Assembly (NCBI RefSeq): GCF_002413825.1
Contig: NZ_DHXT01000168.1
Coordinates: 2,402 to 7,995 of the forward strand
Direction: 5' to 3'
Origin: Rhodoferax sp. UBA5149
GTDB lineage: Bacteria > Pseudomonadota > Gammaproteobacteria > Burkholderiales > Burkholderiaceae_C
Length of the DNA stretch: 5,594 bases
The notes under the pieces were generated by a model. The model was not told where the DNA came from, did no database searches, and was given only the letters and a program-made list of their open reading frames with translations. Positions 1-5,261 of the stretch are shown here, one piece after another (the first letter of the stretch is position 1; each line of letters opens with the position of its first letter). Both the position numbers and the translations under genes were made by a program.

Positions 1-2
1 AC

Positions 3-749
3 TTTGGCGGCTTTGCCTTCAGCGTCAGCCCGAGCCGCGGCGGCCGTCCGCCCGAGCTGGATGACCCCGATGTGCTGGAGTGGATTGGCCGCTTTCTGGC
101 GCGCATTCACACCGTGGGCGCCGCCAAACCCTTTGTCAGCCGGCCGGCACTCGACCTGCAAAGCTTTGGCATCGAGTCGCGCGAATGGCTGCTCAGCCAC
201 GACAAGGTGCCGCTGGACGTTCAGTCCGCCTGGGCCAAGATGTCCCAGGATGCTATTGATTTAATAGCTGGTCACGTATGTTTAACGGGGGCTGGAGGCC
301 AAAAAGACTTGGATCGCGAGCCGATCAAGCGGCTGCGCCTGCACGGTGACTGCCACCCCGGCAACATCCTGTGGACGCCGCTGGAGTCGCCCGCCAGCGC
401 CGGGCCGGGACCGCACTTTGTCGACCTGGACGACGCCCGCAGCGGCCCCGCCGTGCAAGACCTGTGGATGCTGCTCAGCGGCGACCGCCAGCAGCGCACG
501 CGCCAGCTCGGCGCCCTGGTGGACGGCTATGAACAGTTCCGCGACTTCGACCGCCGTGAACTGGCCCTGATTGAGCCGCTGCGCACGCTGCGCCTGATTC
601 ACTACAGCGCCTGGCTGGCGCGGCGCTGGGACGATCCGGCGTTTCCCATCAACTTCCCCTGGTTTGGCTCCAGCGACTACTGGCAGGGCCAGGTGCAGAT
701 GCTCGAAGAACAGATCGAAGCGATGCAGGATGCGCCTTTGGTGGTGTGA
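3..749 (+). CDS. srkA: Stress response kinase A (SrkA/YihE family), 5'-truncated by window edge
   Basis: Serine/threonine kinase of the APH/choline-kinase fold; in E. coli SrkA it limits stress-induced cell death. The frame is open from base 3, and about 100 N-terminal residues are missing compared with E. coli SrkA as I recall it, so the visible 248 residues are the C-lobe. Visible motifs (fragment numbering): SPSRGGR near 10-16; catalytic loop HGDCHPGN at 114-121 with catalytic Asp116 and Asn121; metal-binding DLDD at 141-144, followed by ARSGPAVQDLWMLLSGD; and WARRWDDPAFP/NFPW-like C-terminal segments. Two loops are longer than in E. coli: about 12 extra residues just before the catalytic loop, where a dispersed repeat is read in frame (bases 251-300), and about 9 (Pro/Ala/Gly-rich) between Asn121 and Asp141. 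All catalytic residues visible here are intact. The stop is TGA at 747-749. Family assignment is secure; the effect of the inserted loop is unknown. Confidence 0.93.
   Translation, partial: FGGFAFSVSPSRGGRPPELDDPDVLEWIGRFLARIHTVGAAKPFVSRPALDLQSFGIESREWLLSHDKVPLDVQSAWAKMSQDAIDLIAGHVCLTGAGGQKDLDREPIKRLRLHGDCHPGNILWTPLESPASAGPGPHFVDLDDARSGPAVQDLWMLLSGDRQQRTRQLGALVDGYEQFRDFDRRELALIEPLRTLRLIHYSAWLARRWDDPAFPINFPWFGSSDYWQGQVQMLEEQIEAMQDAPLVV
251..300 (+). repeat. Dispersed ~50-bp repeat, copy A, read in frame inside srkA
   Basis: The 50 bases align without gaps to 1948-1997, with 38 identities by hand count. The left part is a small inverted repeat, GCTATT (252-257) and AATAGC (263-268) around a 5-base loop. 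The right part is GGGGGCTGGAGGC-type sequence, followed here by an A-rich tail (301-305). The AT-rich left half stands out in a GC-rich gene. It is translated as roughly AIDLIAGHVCLTGAGGQ; the frame used avoids the TAA and TAG triplets in the palindrome. From memory, similar short repeats (a CTATT...AATAG palindrome ending in GCTGGAGGC) are scattered through Comamonadaceae genomes, usually between genes. The exact element ends are not defined by two copies. Confidence 0.8.
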
Positions 750-871
750 CGAGCGCGGCACAGCGCCGCCCGCAAGACCGGGCTAAACTGGGCGGCTCGA
801 TGAGGCCGCGCGTATAGCGGCGCTTGCCCCGCACGGCGCCCGTAACGATTTAACAAGATTGACGTACTGAC

Positions 872-1339
872 ATGACAGGCCAGCCCAAACCGCACTCAAC
901 GGACGATTTTGCCGACGGAAACTTCAAGCCGCATGGCCGACTTGACGTTCATCTGGAAGGGGATATTGTTGTTTATGACGCCGAGGGACCCTTCAATCTG
1001 GAGGCGATCGTGGCTTTGGGCAAAGCCCGTCGCGCGGTCGTCGCGGAGTGGGGTACCGAAGACCGCCGGGCGACCATTGTCGTGTTTCGCACCAGCATGC
1101 TGATGTCTCCGGCCGCGTTGGAGGCCTATGAGCAAGGCATGCAGGCGCACCTGGCGCAGGTGAAGCCGCATGTTGCCGTGGCCTGGGTGGTGGCACCCGA
1201 GGTGGAGGGCCGATCCATCATGCTGCCCTATTTTGCGAAGATATTTTCCCGAATCAATGTGCCATGGCAAGCGTTCGAAGAGCTGCACGCGGCGCAGGTT
1301 TGGGCGCGGTCCCGGCTTGATGCGCGGGATGCCACATAA
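872..1339 (+). CDS. Conserved-looking hypothetical protein, 155 aa, possibly SpoIIAA/STAS-like
   Basis: A cytosolic protein with no signal peptide or membrane segment. I do not recognise a named gene. The sequence alternates short beta-like stretches with amphipathic helices: DIVVYDAEGPFNLEAIVALGKARR (about 31-54), RATIVVFRTSMLMSP (66-80), an Ala-rich helix (81-97), VAVAWVVAPEVEGRSIMLPYFAKIF (101-125), and a closing segment WQAFEELHAAQVWARSRL (132-149). The order 'short strand, helix, variable strand, helix, then F..L..A..WA at the end' resembles SpoIIAA-like/STAS folds; this is inference from pattern only. The ATG at 872 has no clear Shine-Dalgarno sequence upstream, so the start is moderately sure; the next in-frame ATG (1097) lies too far inside. 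It follows srkA by 122 bases with no visible terminator, so co-transcription is possible. It converges with the FKBP gene 43 bases beyond its stop. Confidence 0.75.
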   Translation: MTGQPKPHSTDDFADGNFKPHGRLDVHLEGDIVVYDAEGPFNLEAIVALGKARRAVVAEWGTEDRRATIVVFRTSMLMSPAALEAYEQGMQAHLAQVKPHVAVAWVVAPEVEGRSIMLPYFAKIFSRINVPWQAFEELHAAQVWARSRLDARDAT

Positions 1340-1382
1340 CCATTGGCTCACATCCCGACTCCCTGGCCCGCTCCGGCCTTGA

Positions 1383-1838
1383 CTATTTGCCGTTGATGCC
1401 CAGCAACTCGACTTCAAACAGCAGCGTGGCGTTGGGCGGGATCGCGCCTCCGGCACCGCGCTCACCGTAGGCGATGGCGGGCGGGCAGGTCAGCTTGGCT
1501 TTGCCGCCCACTTTCATGCGCTGTACGCCTTCGGTCCAGCATTTGATGACGCCGCTCAAGGGGAACTCGATCGGTTCACCGCGTTTGTAGGAGCTGTCAA
1601 ATTCACGGCCATCGGGGAAGGTGCCGCGGTAGTGCACCTTGACTTTGTCGCTGGCCGACGGGCTGGCGCCGCTGCCGTCTTTGAGCGAGCGGTAGACCAG
1701 GCCACTGGCCGTGACCACGGCGCCGGCTTCCTTGGCCGAGGCGGCGGTGACGGCGTTTTGCGCCCATACCGTGGACGTGGACAAAGTCAGGGTCGCCAGC
1801 GCGGCGGCGAGGGTGGCAAGGCGGAGAACAGTTTTCAT
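1383..1838 (-). CDS. Periplasmic FKBP-type peptidyl-prolyl cis-trans isomerase
   Basis: Catalyses cis-trans isomerisation of X-Pro bonds and probably helps folding in the envelope. The 151-residue protein begins with a Sec signal peptide: MKTVLR, a hydrophobic run to about 20, and likely cleavage after VWA (Ala26). A short linker leads to one FKBP domain, about 46-150. The usual pocket residues are all present: Tyr70 (VHYRG), Phe80-Asp81 (EFDSS), Phe92, Val97-Ile98 (GVIKCW), Trp101, Tyr124 (AYGERG), Ile133 (AIPPNATL) and Phe141. Cys100 and Cys118 are the only cysteines after the signal. An in-frame ATG 36 codons upstream exists, but its extension is Pro-rich, would bury the signal peptide and would cover the candidate htpG terminator, so 1838 is preferred. 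No clear ribosome binding site is seen. It resembles the C-terminal domain of FkpA/Mip but lacks their N-terminal dimerisation domain. Confidence 0.93.
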   Translation of the reverse strand: MKTVLRLATLAAALATLTLSTSTVWAQNAVTAASAKEAGAVVTASGLVYRSLKDGSGASPSASDKVKVHYRGTFPDGREFDSSYKRGEPIEFPLSGVIKCWTEGVQRMKVGGKAKLTCPPAIAYGERGAGGAIPPNATLLFEVELLGINGK

Positions 1839-1895
1839 GAGCGGTTTTTGGGTTGGTTGAGGGTGCGCCTGATTGTCGCTGGGTGCCGGGGCGCC

Positions 1896-1920
1896 AAGAA
1901 AAAGCCCCGCCAGCCGGCTT
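1896..1920 (-). terminator. Candidate Rho-independent terminator downstream of htpG
   Basis: Read on the minus strand, AAGCC (1920-1916) can pair with GGCTT (1906-1902) around a 9-base GC-rich loop, and five T residues (1903-1899) overlap and follow the 3' arm before CTTG. It lies about 95 bases past the htpG stop and before the FKBP start, which is where htpG transcription should end. The stem is short, so this is a moderate call. Confidence 0.4.
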
Positions 1921-1947
1921 GGCTGCGGCGCCGGATGGTCCGTCAAT

Positions 1948-1997
1948 TGCTATTGTTTTAGTAGCTGCTTACGCAATGAATACGGGGGCTGGAGGCT
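1948..1997 (+). repeat. Dispersed ~50-bp repeat, copy B, intergenic
   Basis: Gap-free match to 251-300 (38 of 50 bases by hand). The left palindrome is GCTATT (1949-1954) and AGTAGC (1960-1965), which pair with one G-U. The right end is ACGGGGGCTGGAGGC, identical to copy A over 15 bases. The middle eight bases are almost entirely different between copies. This copy sits 17 bases beyond the htpG stop, so it would be transcribed (as its complement) in the htpG 3' untranslated region, upstream of the candidate terminator. Confidence 0.8.
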
Positions 1998-2014
1998 GGT
2001 TTGTTCAATAAGCA

Positions 2015-4033
2015 TTAGACCAGCAGCGCATTCACCCGTTTCACATAAGCCGCCGGGTCGGCCGGCAGGCCGCCTTCGGCCAGCAAGGCCTGGTCGAACA
2101 GGATGTGGGCCAGGTCGTTGAAGTGCACCGAGCCGTCCAGCTTCTTCACCAGCGGGTGCTCGGCGTTCACTTCCAGCACCGGTTTGACGTCGGGCGCGGT
2201 CTGACCGGCCTGCTTGAGCATGCGCGCCAGCTGCGTGCTCATGCCGTCGTCCTGCACCACCAGGCAGGCCGGGCTGTCGACCAGGCGGGTGGTCACGCGC
2301 ACGTCGGCCGCCTTGTCCTTCAGCGCTTCCTTGAGCTTGGCCAGCAGCGGTTTGAAGGTCTCGGCCGCTTCTTCGGCCGCCTTCTTTTCAGTCTCATCCT
2401 GCAGCTTGCCCAAGTCGACCGCGCCTTTGGCCACGCTTTGCAGCGGCGTGCCGTCGAAGTCATGCAGGTAGTTCAGTGCCCACTCGTCCACGCGGTCGGT
2501 CATCAAGAGCACCTCGATGCCTTTTTTCTTGAACACTTCGAGTTGCGGGCTGTTCTTGGCGGCCGCAAGCGTGTCGGCGGTGATGAAGTAGATGGCCTCC
2601 TGGCCCTCTTTCATGCGCGCTTTGTAGTCGGCAAAACCCACGCTCACGGTGTCGGTGGTGCTGGAGGCAAAGCGCAGCAGCTTGGCCAGGCGCTCGCGGT
2701 TGGCAAAGTCTTCGCCCAGGCCTTCTTTCAGCACGGCGCCAAATTCGGCGTAGAACTTGCTGAATTTGCCAGCGTTGGCCTGCGCTTCGGCCTTGTCTTC
2801 TTCGCTCAGCACGTCAGTCACCACGTCCGTCACGCCATCGGCAGCTTTGGATGCAGCCCCTTCGGTCGCGGCTTGCGGCAGCTTGTCGTTTTTGGCCAAA
2901 TCTTCCAGCATGCCCAGCACGCGCTTGGTGCAGCCTTCGCGGATCGCCTTCACGTCGCGGCTTTCCTGCAGCAGCTCACGGCTCACGTTGAGCGGCAGGT
3001 CGGCCGAATCGACCACGCCTTTGACAAAGCGCAGGTAGGTGGGCAGCAGCGCCTCGGCGTCGTCCATGATGAAGACGCGCTTGACGTAGAGCTTGACGCC
3101 GGCCGACTTTTCGCGGTTGAACAAGTCCATCGGCGCCTTGCCCGGGATGTACAGCAGCTGCGTGTACTCGGTGCTGCCTTCGACCCGGTTGTGGGTGTGC
3201 GCCAGCGGCGCTTCAAAATCGTGGCTGATTTGCTTGTAGAACTCGGTGTACTGCTCGGGCGTGATGTCCTTCTTGGCGCGGGCCCAGATGGCGTTGCCTT
3301 TGTTGGCAGTTTCCCACTCGCCGGTCTTGACCATGCCACCCGGCTGGCGGCCGCCGTTTTCATCACTCGGGTTGATCAGCTCACCGTCTTTCCATTCTTC
3401 CTTTTCCATCAGGATCGGCAGGCTGATGTGGTCGGAATACTTGGCGATGATGCCCTTGACTTTCCAGGCTGACGCATAGTCCATGGCGTCTTCGCGCAGG
3501 TGCAGGGTGACGCTCGTGCCGCGTGCGGCGCGCTCAATGGCTTCGACTTCAAAGTCGCCGGCGCCACCGCTGATCCAGCGCACCCCTTCCGCCGCCACCA
3601 TGCCGGCGCGGCGCGACTCGACCGTGATCTTGTCGGCCACGATGAAACCGGAATAAAAGCCGACGCCAAACTGGCCAATCAGTTGCGAGTCGGCCTTCTG
3701 GTCGCCCGACAGCTTGGAGACGAAATCCTTGGTGCCGCTCTTGGCGATGGTGCCCAGGTGGTCGATCGCTTCCTGCGCACTCATGCCGATGCCGTTGTCG
3801 GTGATGGTCAGCGTTTTGGCCTCTTTGTCGAAGGACACCCGCACTTCGAGATTGGGCGCGTCTTCATACAGGCCGCCGTCGTTGATGGCCTCATAGCGCA
3901 GCTTGTCGCAGGCGTCCGACGCGTTGGAGATCAACTCGCGCAGGAAAATCTCCTTGTTGGAGTACAGCGAGTGCGTGACGAGGTGCAGCAGTTGCGCTAC
4001 TTCGGCCTGGAAGGCAAGGGTTTGTTTGGTCAT
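2015..4033 (-). CDS. htpG: HtpG, bacterial Hsp90 chaperone
   Basis: ATP-dependent cytosolic homodimeric chaperone that remodels client proteins with the DnaK system. The 672 residues show the full architecture. N-terminal GHKL ATPase domain (1 to about 220): LRELISNASDACDKLRY with Glu33 and Asn37, DNGIGM with Asp79, the lid LGTIAKSGT (93-101), GQFGVGFYSGF (120-130) and GTSVTLHL (172-179). Middle domain: includes LPLNVSRELLQESR, with Arg352 matching the catalytic arginine. C-terminal dimerisation domain: ends in HILFDQALLAEG...YVKRVNALLV. E. coli HtpG has 624 residues; the extra length here lies mainly in an Ala/Asp-rich insertion at about 384-421 and a smaller one at about 221-245. The ATG at 4033 matches the family N-terminus (MTKQTLAFQAEV). 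There is no good Shine-Dalgarno sequence: the bases just before ATG are CTTCCCC. It stands alone, expressed from the sigma-32-like promoter at 4098-4125. Confidence 0.98.
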   Translation of the reverse strand: MTKQTLAFQAEVAQLLHLVTHSLYSNKEIFLRELISNASDACDKLRYEAINDGGLYEDAPNLEVRVSFDKEAKTLTITDNGIGMSAQEAIDHLGTIAKSGTKDFVSKLSGDQKADSQLIGQFGVGFYSGFIVADKITVESRRAGMVAAEGVRWISGGAGDFEVEAIERAARGTSVTLHLREDAMDYASAWKVKGIIAKYSDHISLPILMEKEEWKDGELINPSDENGGRQPGGMVKTGEWETANKGNAIWARAKKDITPEQYTEFYKQISHDFEAPLAHTHNRVEGSTEYTQLLYIPGKAPMDLFNREKSAGVKLYVKRVFIMDDAEALLPTYLRFVKGVVDSADLPLNVSRELLQESRDVKAIREGCTKRVLGMLEDLAKNDKLPQAATEGAASKAADGVTDVVTDVLSEEDKAEAQANAGKFSKFYAEFGAVLKEGLGEDFANRERLAKLLRFASSTTDTVSVGFADYKARMKEGQEAIYFITADTLAAAKNSPQLEVFKKKGIEVLLMTDRVDEWALNYLHDFDGTPLQSVAKGAVDLGKLQDETEKKAAEEAAETFKPLLAKLKEALKDKAADVRVTTRLVDSPACLVVQDDGMSTQLARMLKQAGQTAPDVKPVLEVNAEHPLVKKLDGSVHFNDLAHILFDQALLAEGGLPADPAAYVKRVNALLV
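2810..2833 (-). repeat. 12-bp tandem duplication inside htpG
   Basis: Two adjacent 12-base units, 2822-2833 and 2810-2821, read on the minus strand as GTGACGGACGTG then GTGACTGACGTG, differ at one base. They encode VTDV-VTDV (HtpG residues 401-408) in the middle of the insertion absent from E. coli HtpG. In-frame slippage is the simplest origin. Confidence 0.75.
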
Positions 4034-4066
4034 GGGGAAGGGCGTTGTGTCATTAAAAACGGATAG

Positions 4067-4086
4067 CGCGCAAAAGATGCGGCGCG
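4067..4086 (-). promoter_or_regulatory. Possible hairpin in the htpG 5' untranslated region
   Basis: On the minus strand CGCGC (4086-4082) can pair with GCGCG (4071-4067) around a 10-base loop ending in TTTT. It falls within the ~57-base leader predicted from the sigma-32-like promoter. It leaves the start codon free, so it does not look like a classic RNA thermometer. Confidence 0.25.
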
Positions 4087-4097
4087 GGAAACCCCCA

Positions 4098-4125
4098 ATT
4101 ATGGGCGATGAGCGGGGGTTTCAAG
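4098..4125 (-). promoter_or_regulatory. Sigma-32 (RpoH) type heat-shock promoter of htpG
   Basis: Read on the minus strand, CTTGAAA (4125-4119) is followed after exactly 13 bases by CCCATAAT (4105-4098). This matches the known E. coli sigma-32 pattern (CTTGAA, 13-14 bases, CCCAT-T) almost perfectly. The -10 part also contains CATAAT, five of six bases of the sigma-70 consensus, with TTGAAA 15 bases away, so housekeeping polymerase might also use it. Transcription would start near 4090, giving a leader of about 57 bases before the htpG ATG. Confidence 0.85.
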
Positions 4126-4246
4126 AGGCGGGGTGTGCATCCTCTTTTGAGGGAATCCCTTGCCTGTGGCAGTGTGCCTCGACGCGACTGGGGCGCAAAG
4201 CGTGTATGCTACCCGTTTGCTGCTCATGCCGCTTAGGCGATCATTC

Positions 4247-4250
4247 GGAG
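4247..4250 (+). promoter_or_regulatory. Ribosome binding site fixing a TTG start
   Basis: GGAG ends 7 bases before TTG at 4258. A TAG stop lies in the same frame at 4234-4236, and no ATG or GTG occurs between it and 4258. The next ATG (4354) would remove 32 residues of the cNMP-like domain. The TTG is therefore the supported start. Confidence 0.75.
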
Positions 4251-4257
4251 ACCGAAT

Positions 4258-5004
4258 TTGGATACCCCGCCGAGCCCCAATCAAAACCACCTTCTCGCCG
4301 CCCTGCCCACGGCAGAATTCGAGCTCATCGCGCCCCATCTGGAGTTGGTCGCGATGCCGCTGGGCGAAGTTCTTTATGAGTCCGGCGGCCAGTTGCAGCA
4401 CGCCTATTTTCCGACGACCGCCATCGTGTCCCTGCAATACCTGACGGAGAACGGCGCATCGTCCGAAATTGCGGGGGTGGGCAATGAGGGCCTGCTCGGC
4501 GTCCCCCTTTTCATGGGCGGCAACACCACGCCGAGCCGGGCCATCGTGTACACCGGCGGTCATGGCTACCGGCTGAAGGCGCAGATCCTGACGCAGGAAT
4601 TCCAGCGCGCCGGGGTGCTGCAGCACTTGTTGCTGCGCTACACCCAGGCGCTGATGACGCAGGTGGCCCAAACGGCGGTCTGCAACCGGCACCACTCGGT
4701 GGAGCAGCAGCTGTGCCGCTGGCTGTTGCTGACCCTCGACCGCTTGTCTTCGAATGAATTGACCATGACGCAGGAACTGATTGCCAGCATGATCGGCGTG
4801 CGGCGTGAGGGCATTACCGAGGCCGCCGGGCATTTGCAGCAAGCGGGCTACATTCGCTACCGCCGCGGCCACATCACCGTGCTTGACCGCTCGGGTCTGG
4901 AGTCCAGCGTGTGTGAGTGCTATGCGGTGGTCAAAAACGAATTTGATCGTTTGCTGAGCGATGCCCGCAATCGCCAGGAACGCCCTTTGGCCAGACACGG
5001 TTAA
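4258..5004 (+). CDS. Crp/Fnr-family transcriptional regulator
   Basis: A 248-residue one-component regulator: an N-terminal cNMP-binding-like beta-barrel (about 20-105), a long dimerisation helix (about 109-140), and a C-terminal winged helix-turn-helix (about 165-212). The barrel has PLGEVLYESGGQLQHAYFPTTAIVSL and VGNEGLLGVPLFMGGNTTPSRAIVYTGG. The position of the phosphate-binding cassette is occupied by GNEGLLGVPLFMGGNTTPSR, not the GE-L...R-A pattern of E. coli CRP, so cAMP binding is not assured. The segment QTAVCNRHHSVEQQLCRWLLLTLDRL (138-163) is strongly family-like. The recognition helix VRREGITEAAGHLQQAG (181-197) keeps the RRE reminiscent of CRP Arg180/Glu181. Cysteines are at 142, 153, 219 and 221, not an FNR-type N-terminal cluster. 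It is divergent from htpG, with a PAS sensor gene 257 bases downstream on the same strand. Ligand and targets unknown. Confidence 0.93.
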   Translation: MDTPPSPNQNHLLAALPTAEFELIAPHLELVAMPLGEVLYESGGQLQHAYFPTTAIVSLQYLTENGASSEIAGVGNEGLLGVPLFMGGNTTPSRAIVYTGGHGYRLKAQILTQEFQRAGVLQHLLLRYTQALMTQVAQTAVCNRHHSVEQQLCRWLLLTLDRLSSNELTMTQELIASMIGVRREGITEAAGHLQQAGYIRYRRGHITVLDRSGLESSVCECYAVVKNEFDRLLSDARNRQERPLARHG

Positions 5005-5261
5005 AAAAGCCCGGCCCGGCTCACGTGCTGCATAAAATCCCCGCCTTATGTGCGATAACGAACGGAGAACGGCAGGCTTGATCGCTACCATGCAACATGG
5101 CTGCTCAAAGTTCGTCCACGGACTCAATTTACCTCCTCCCCGGCGCCTGCGAGCAAAAACATGTTTTTTTGTGCAGGGTGAACCCATGAGCAGCTAAGGT
5201 GTTGCTCGCACCTTCTGCCACGGGCTCCGCCAGACTATTCGCGCTGTAACAGAGACCAGTC
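5005..5261. other. Intergenic region before the PAS sensor gene
   Basis: 257 bases with no convincing gene. It contains a hairpin at 5146-5177 (listed separately); an inverted pair CATAA (5031-5035) and TTATG (5046-5050); and a second pair GAGCA (5188-5192) and TGCTC (5203-5207). No well-spaced -35/-10 pair for the downstream gene was found. The size fits a promoter and leader region for the sensor gene. Confidence 0.35.
5146..5177 (+). terminator. Hairpin with A/T inner stem; possible terminator of the Crp-like gene
   Basis: CCTGC (5146-5150) pairs with GCAGG (5173-5177), and CAAAAA (5154-5159) pairs with TTTTTG (5166-5171), with a small internal bulge. The core AAAAACATGTTTTT is a perfect 14-base palindrome followed by two more T. 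It lies 142 bases past the regulator stop. It lacks a T tract after the outer stem, so it could equally be a leader structure or protein-binding site for the next gene. Confidence 0.3.

Larger units (their letters stand above)
4034..4257. other. Divergent intergenic region between htpG and the Crp-like gene
   Basis: 224 bases separate the two start codons. The left half carries the htpG leader and heat-shock promoter. The right half should drive the regulator gene, but no convincing sigma-70 promoter is seen there; TATGCT at 4205-4210 is the best -10 candidate and lacks a well-spaced -35. A short inverted repeat, AGGG-AAT-CCCT (4150-4160), lies between the two and could be an operator; it is too short to call on its own. 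Confidence 0.3.

Noticed and set aside
755..809. Short GC-rich inverted repeats (GCGGC/GCCGC) after srkA
   Set aside because: Five-base stems are expected by chance at this GC content, and no T tract follows.
1839..1946. N-terminal 36-codon extension of the FKBP gene from an upstream ATG
   Set aside because: The extension is Pro-rich, would place a clear signal peptide inside the protein, and overlaps a candidate terminator.
2105..3472. A 455-codon open frame on the + strand, antisense to htpG
   Set aside because: It lies wholly inside the strongly supported htpG gene. Its His/Gln/Val-rich composition is typical of the opposite strand of a GC-rich gene, and it shows no family motif.
4150..4160. 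AGGG-AAT-CCCT palindrome as a Crp/Fnr operator
   Set aside because: It has only four-base arms and does not resemble the TGTGA-N6-TCACA or TTGAT-N4-ATCAA patterns, so it is noted only within the intergenic entry.
5004..5023. Terminator-like AGCC...GGCT stem next to an A run just after the Crp-like stop
   Set aside because: The T tract follows the stem only on the - strand, where there is no gene to terminate; the stem is only four base pairs.
4099..5187. A 362-codon open frame on the - strand, antisense to the Crp-like gene
   Set aside because: It covers a clear Crp/Fnr gene and runs across the heat-shock promoter. The protein is rich in Arg, His and Gln with no recognisable domain; it is a shadow frame.
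5048..5197. Small open frame of 49 codons (MCDNERRTAG... to ...GEPMSS) before the PAS sensor gene
   Set aside because: It has no ribosome binding site at its first ATG, no recognisable motif, and includes the hairpin sequence. Internal starts at 5078 (TTG) and 5090 are little better. It could be a leader peptide but cannot be supported.
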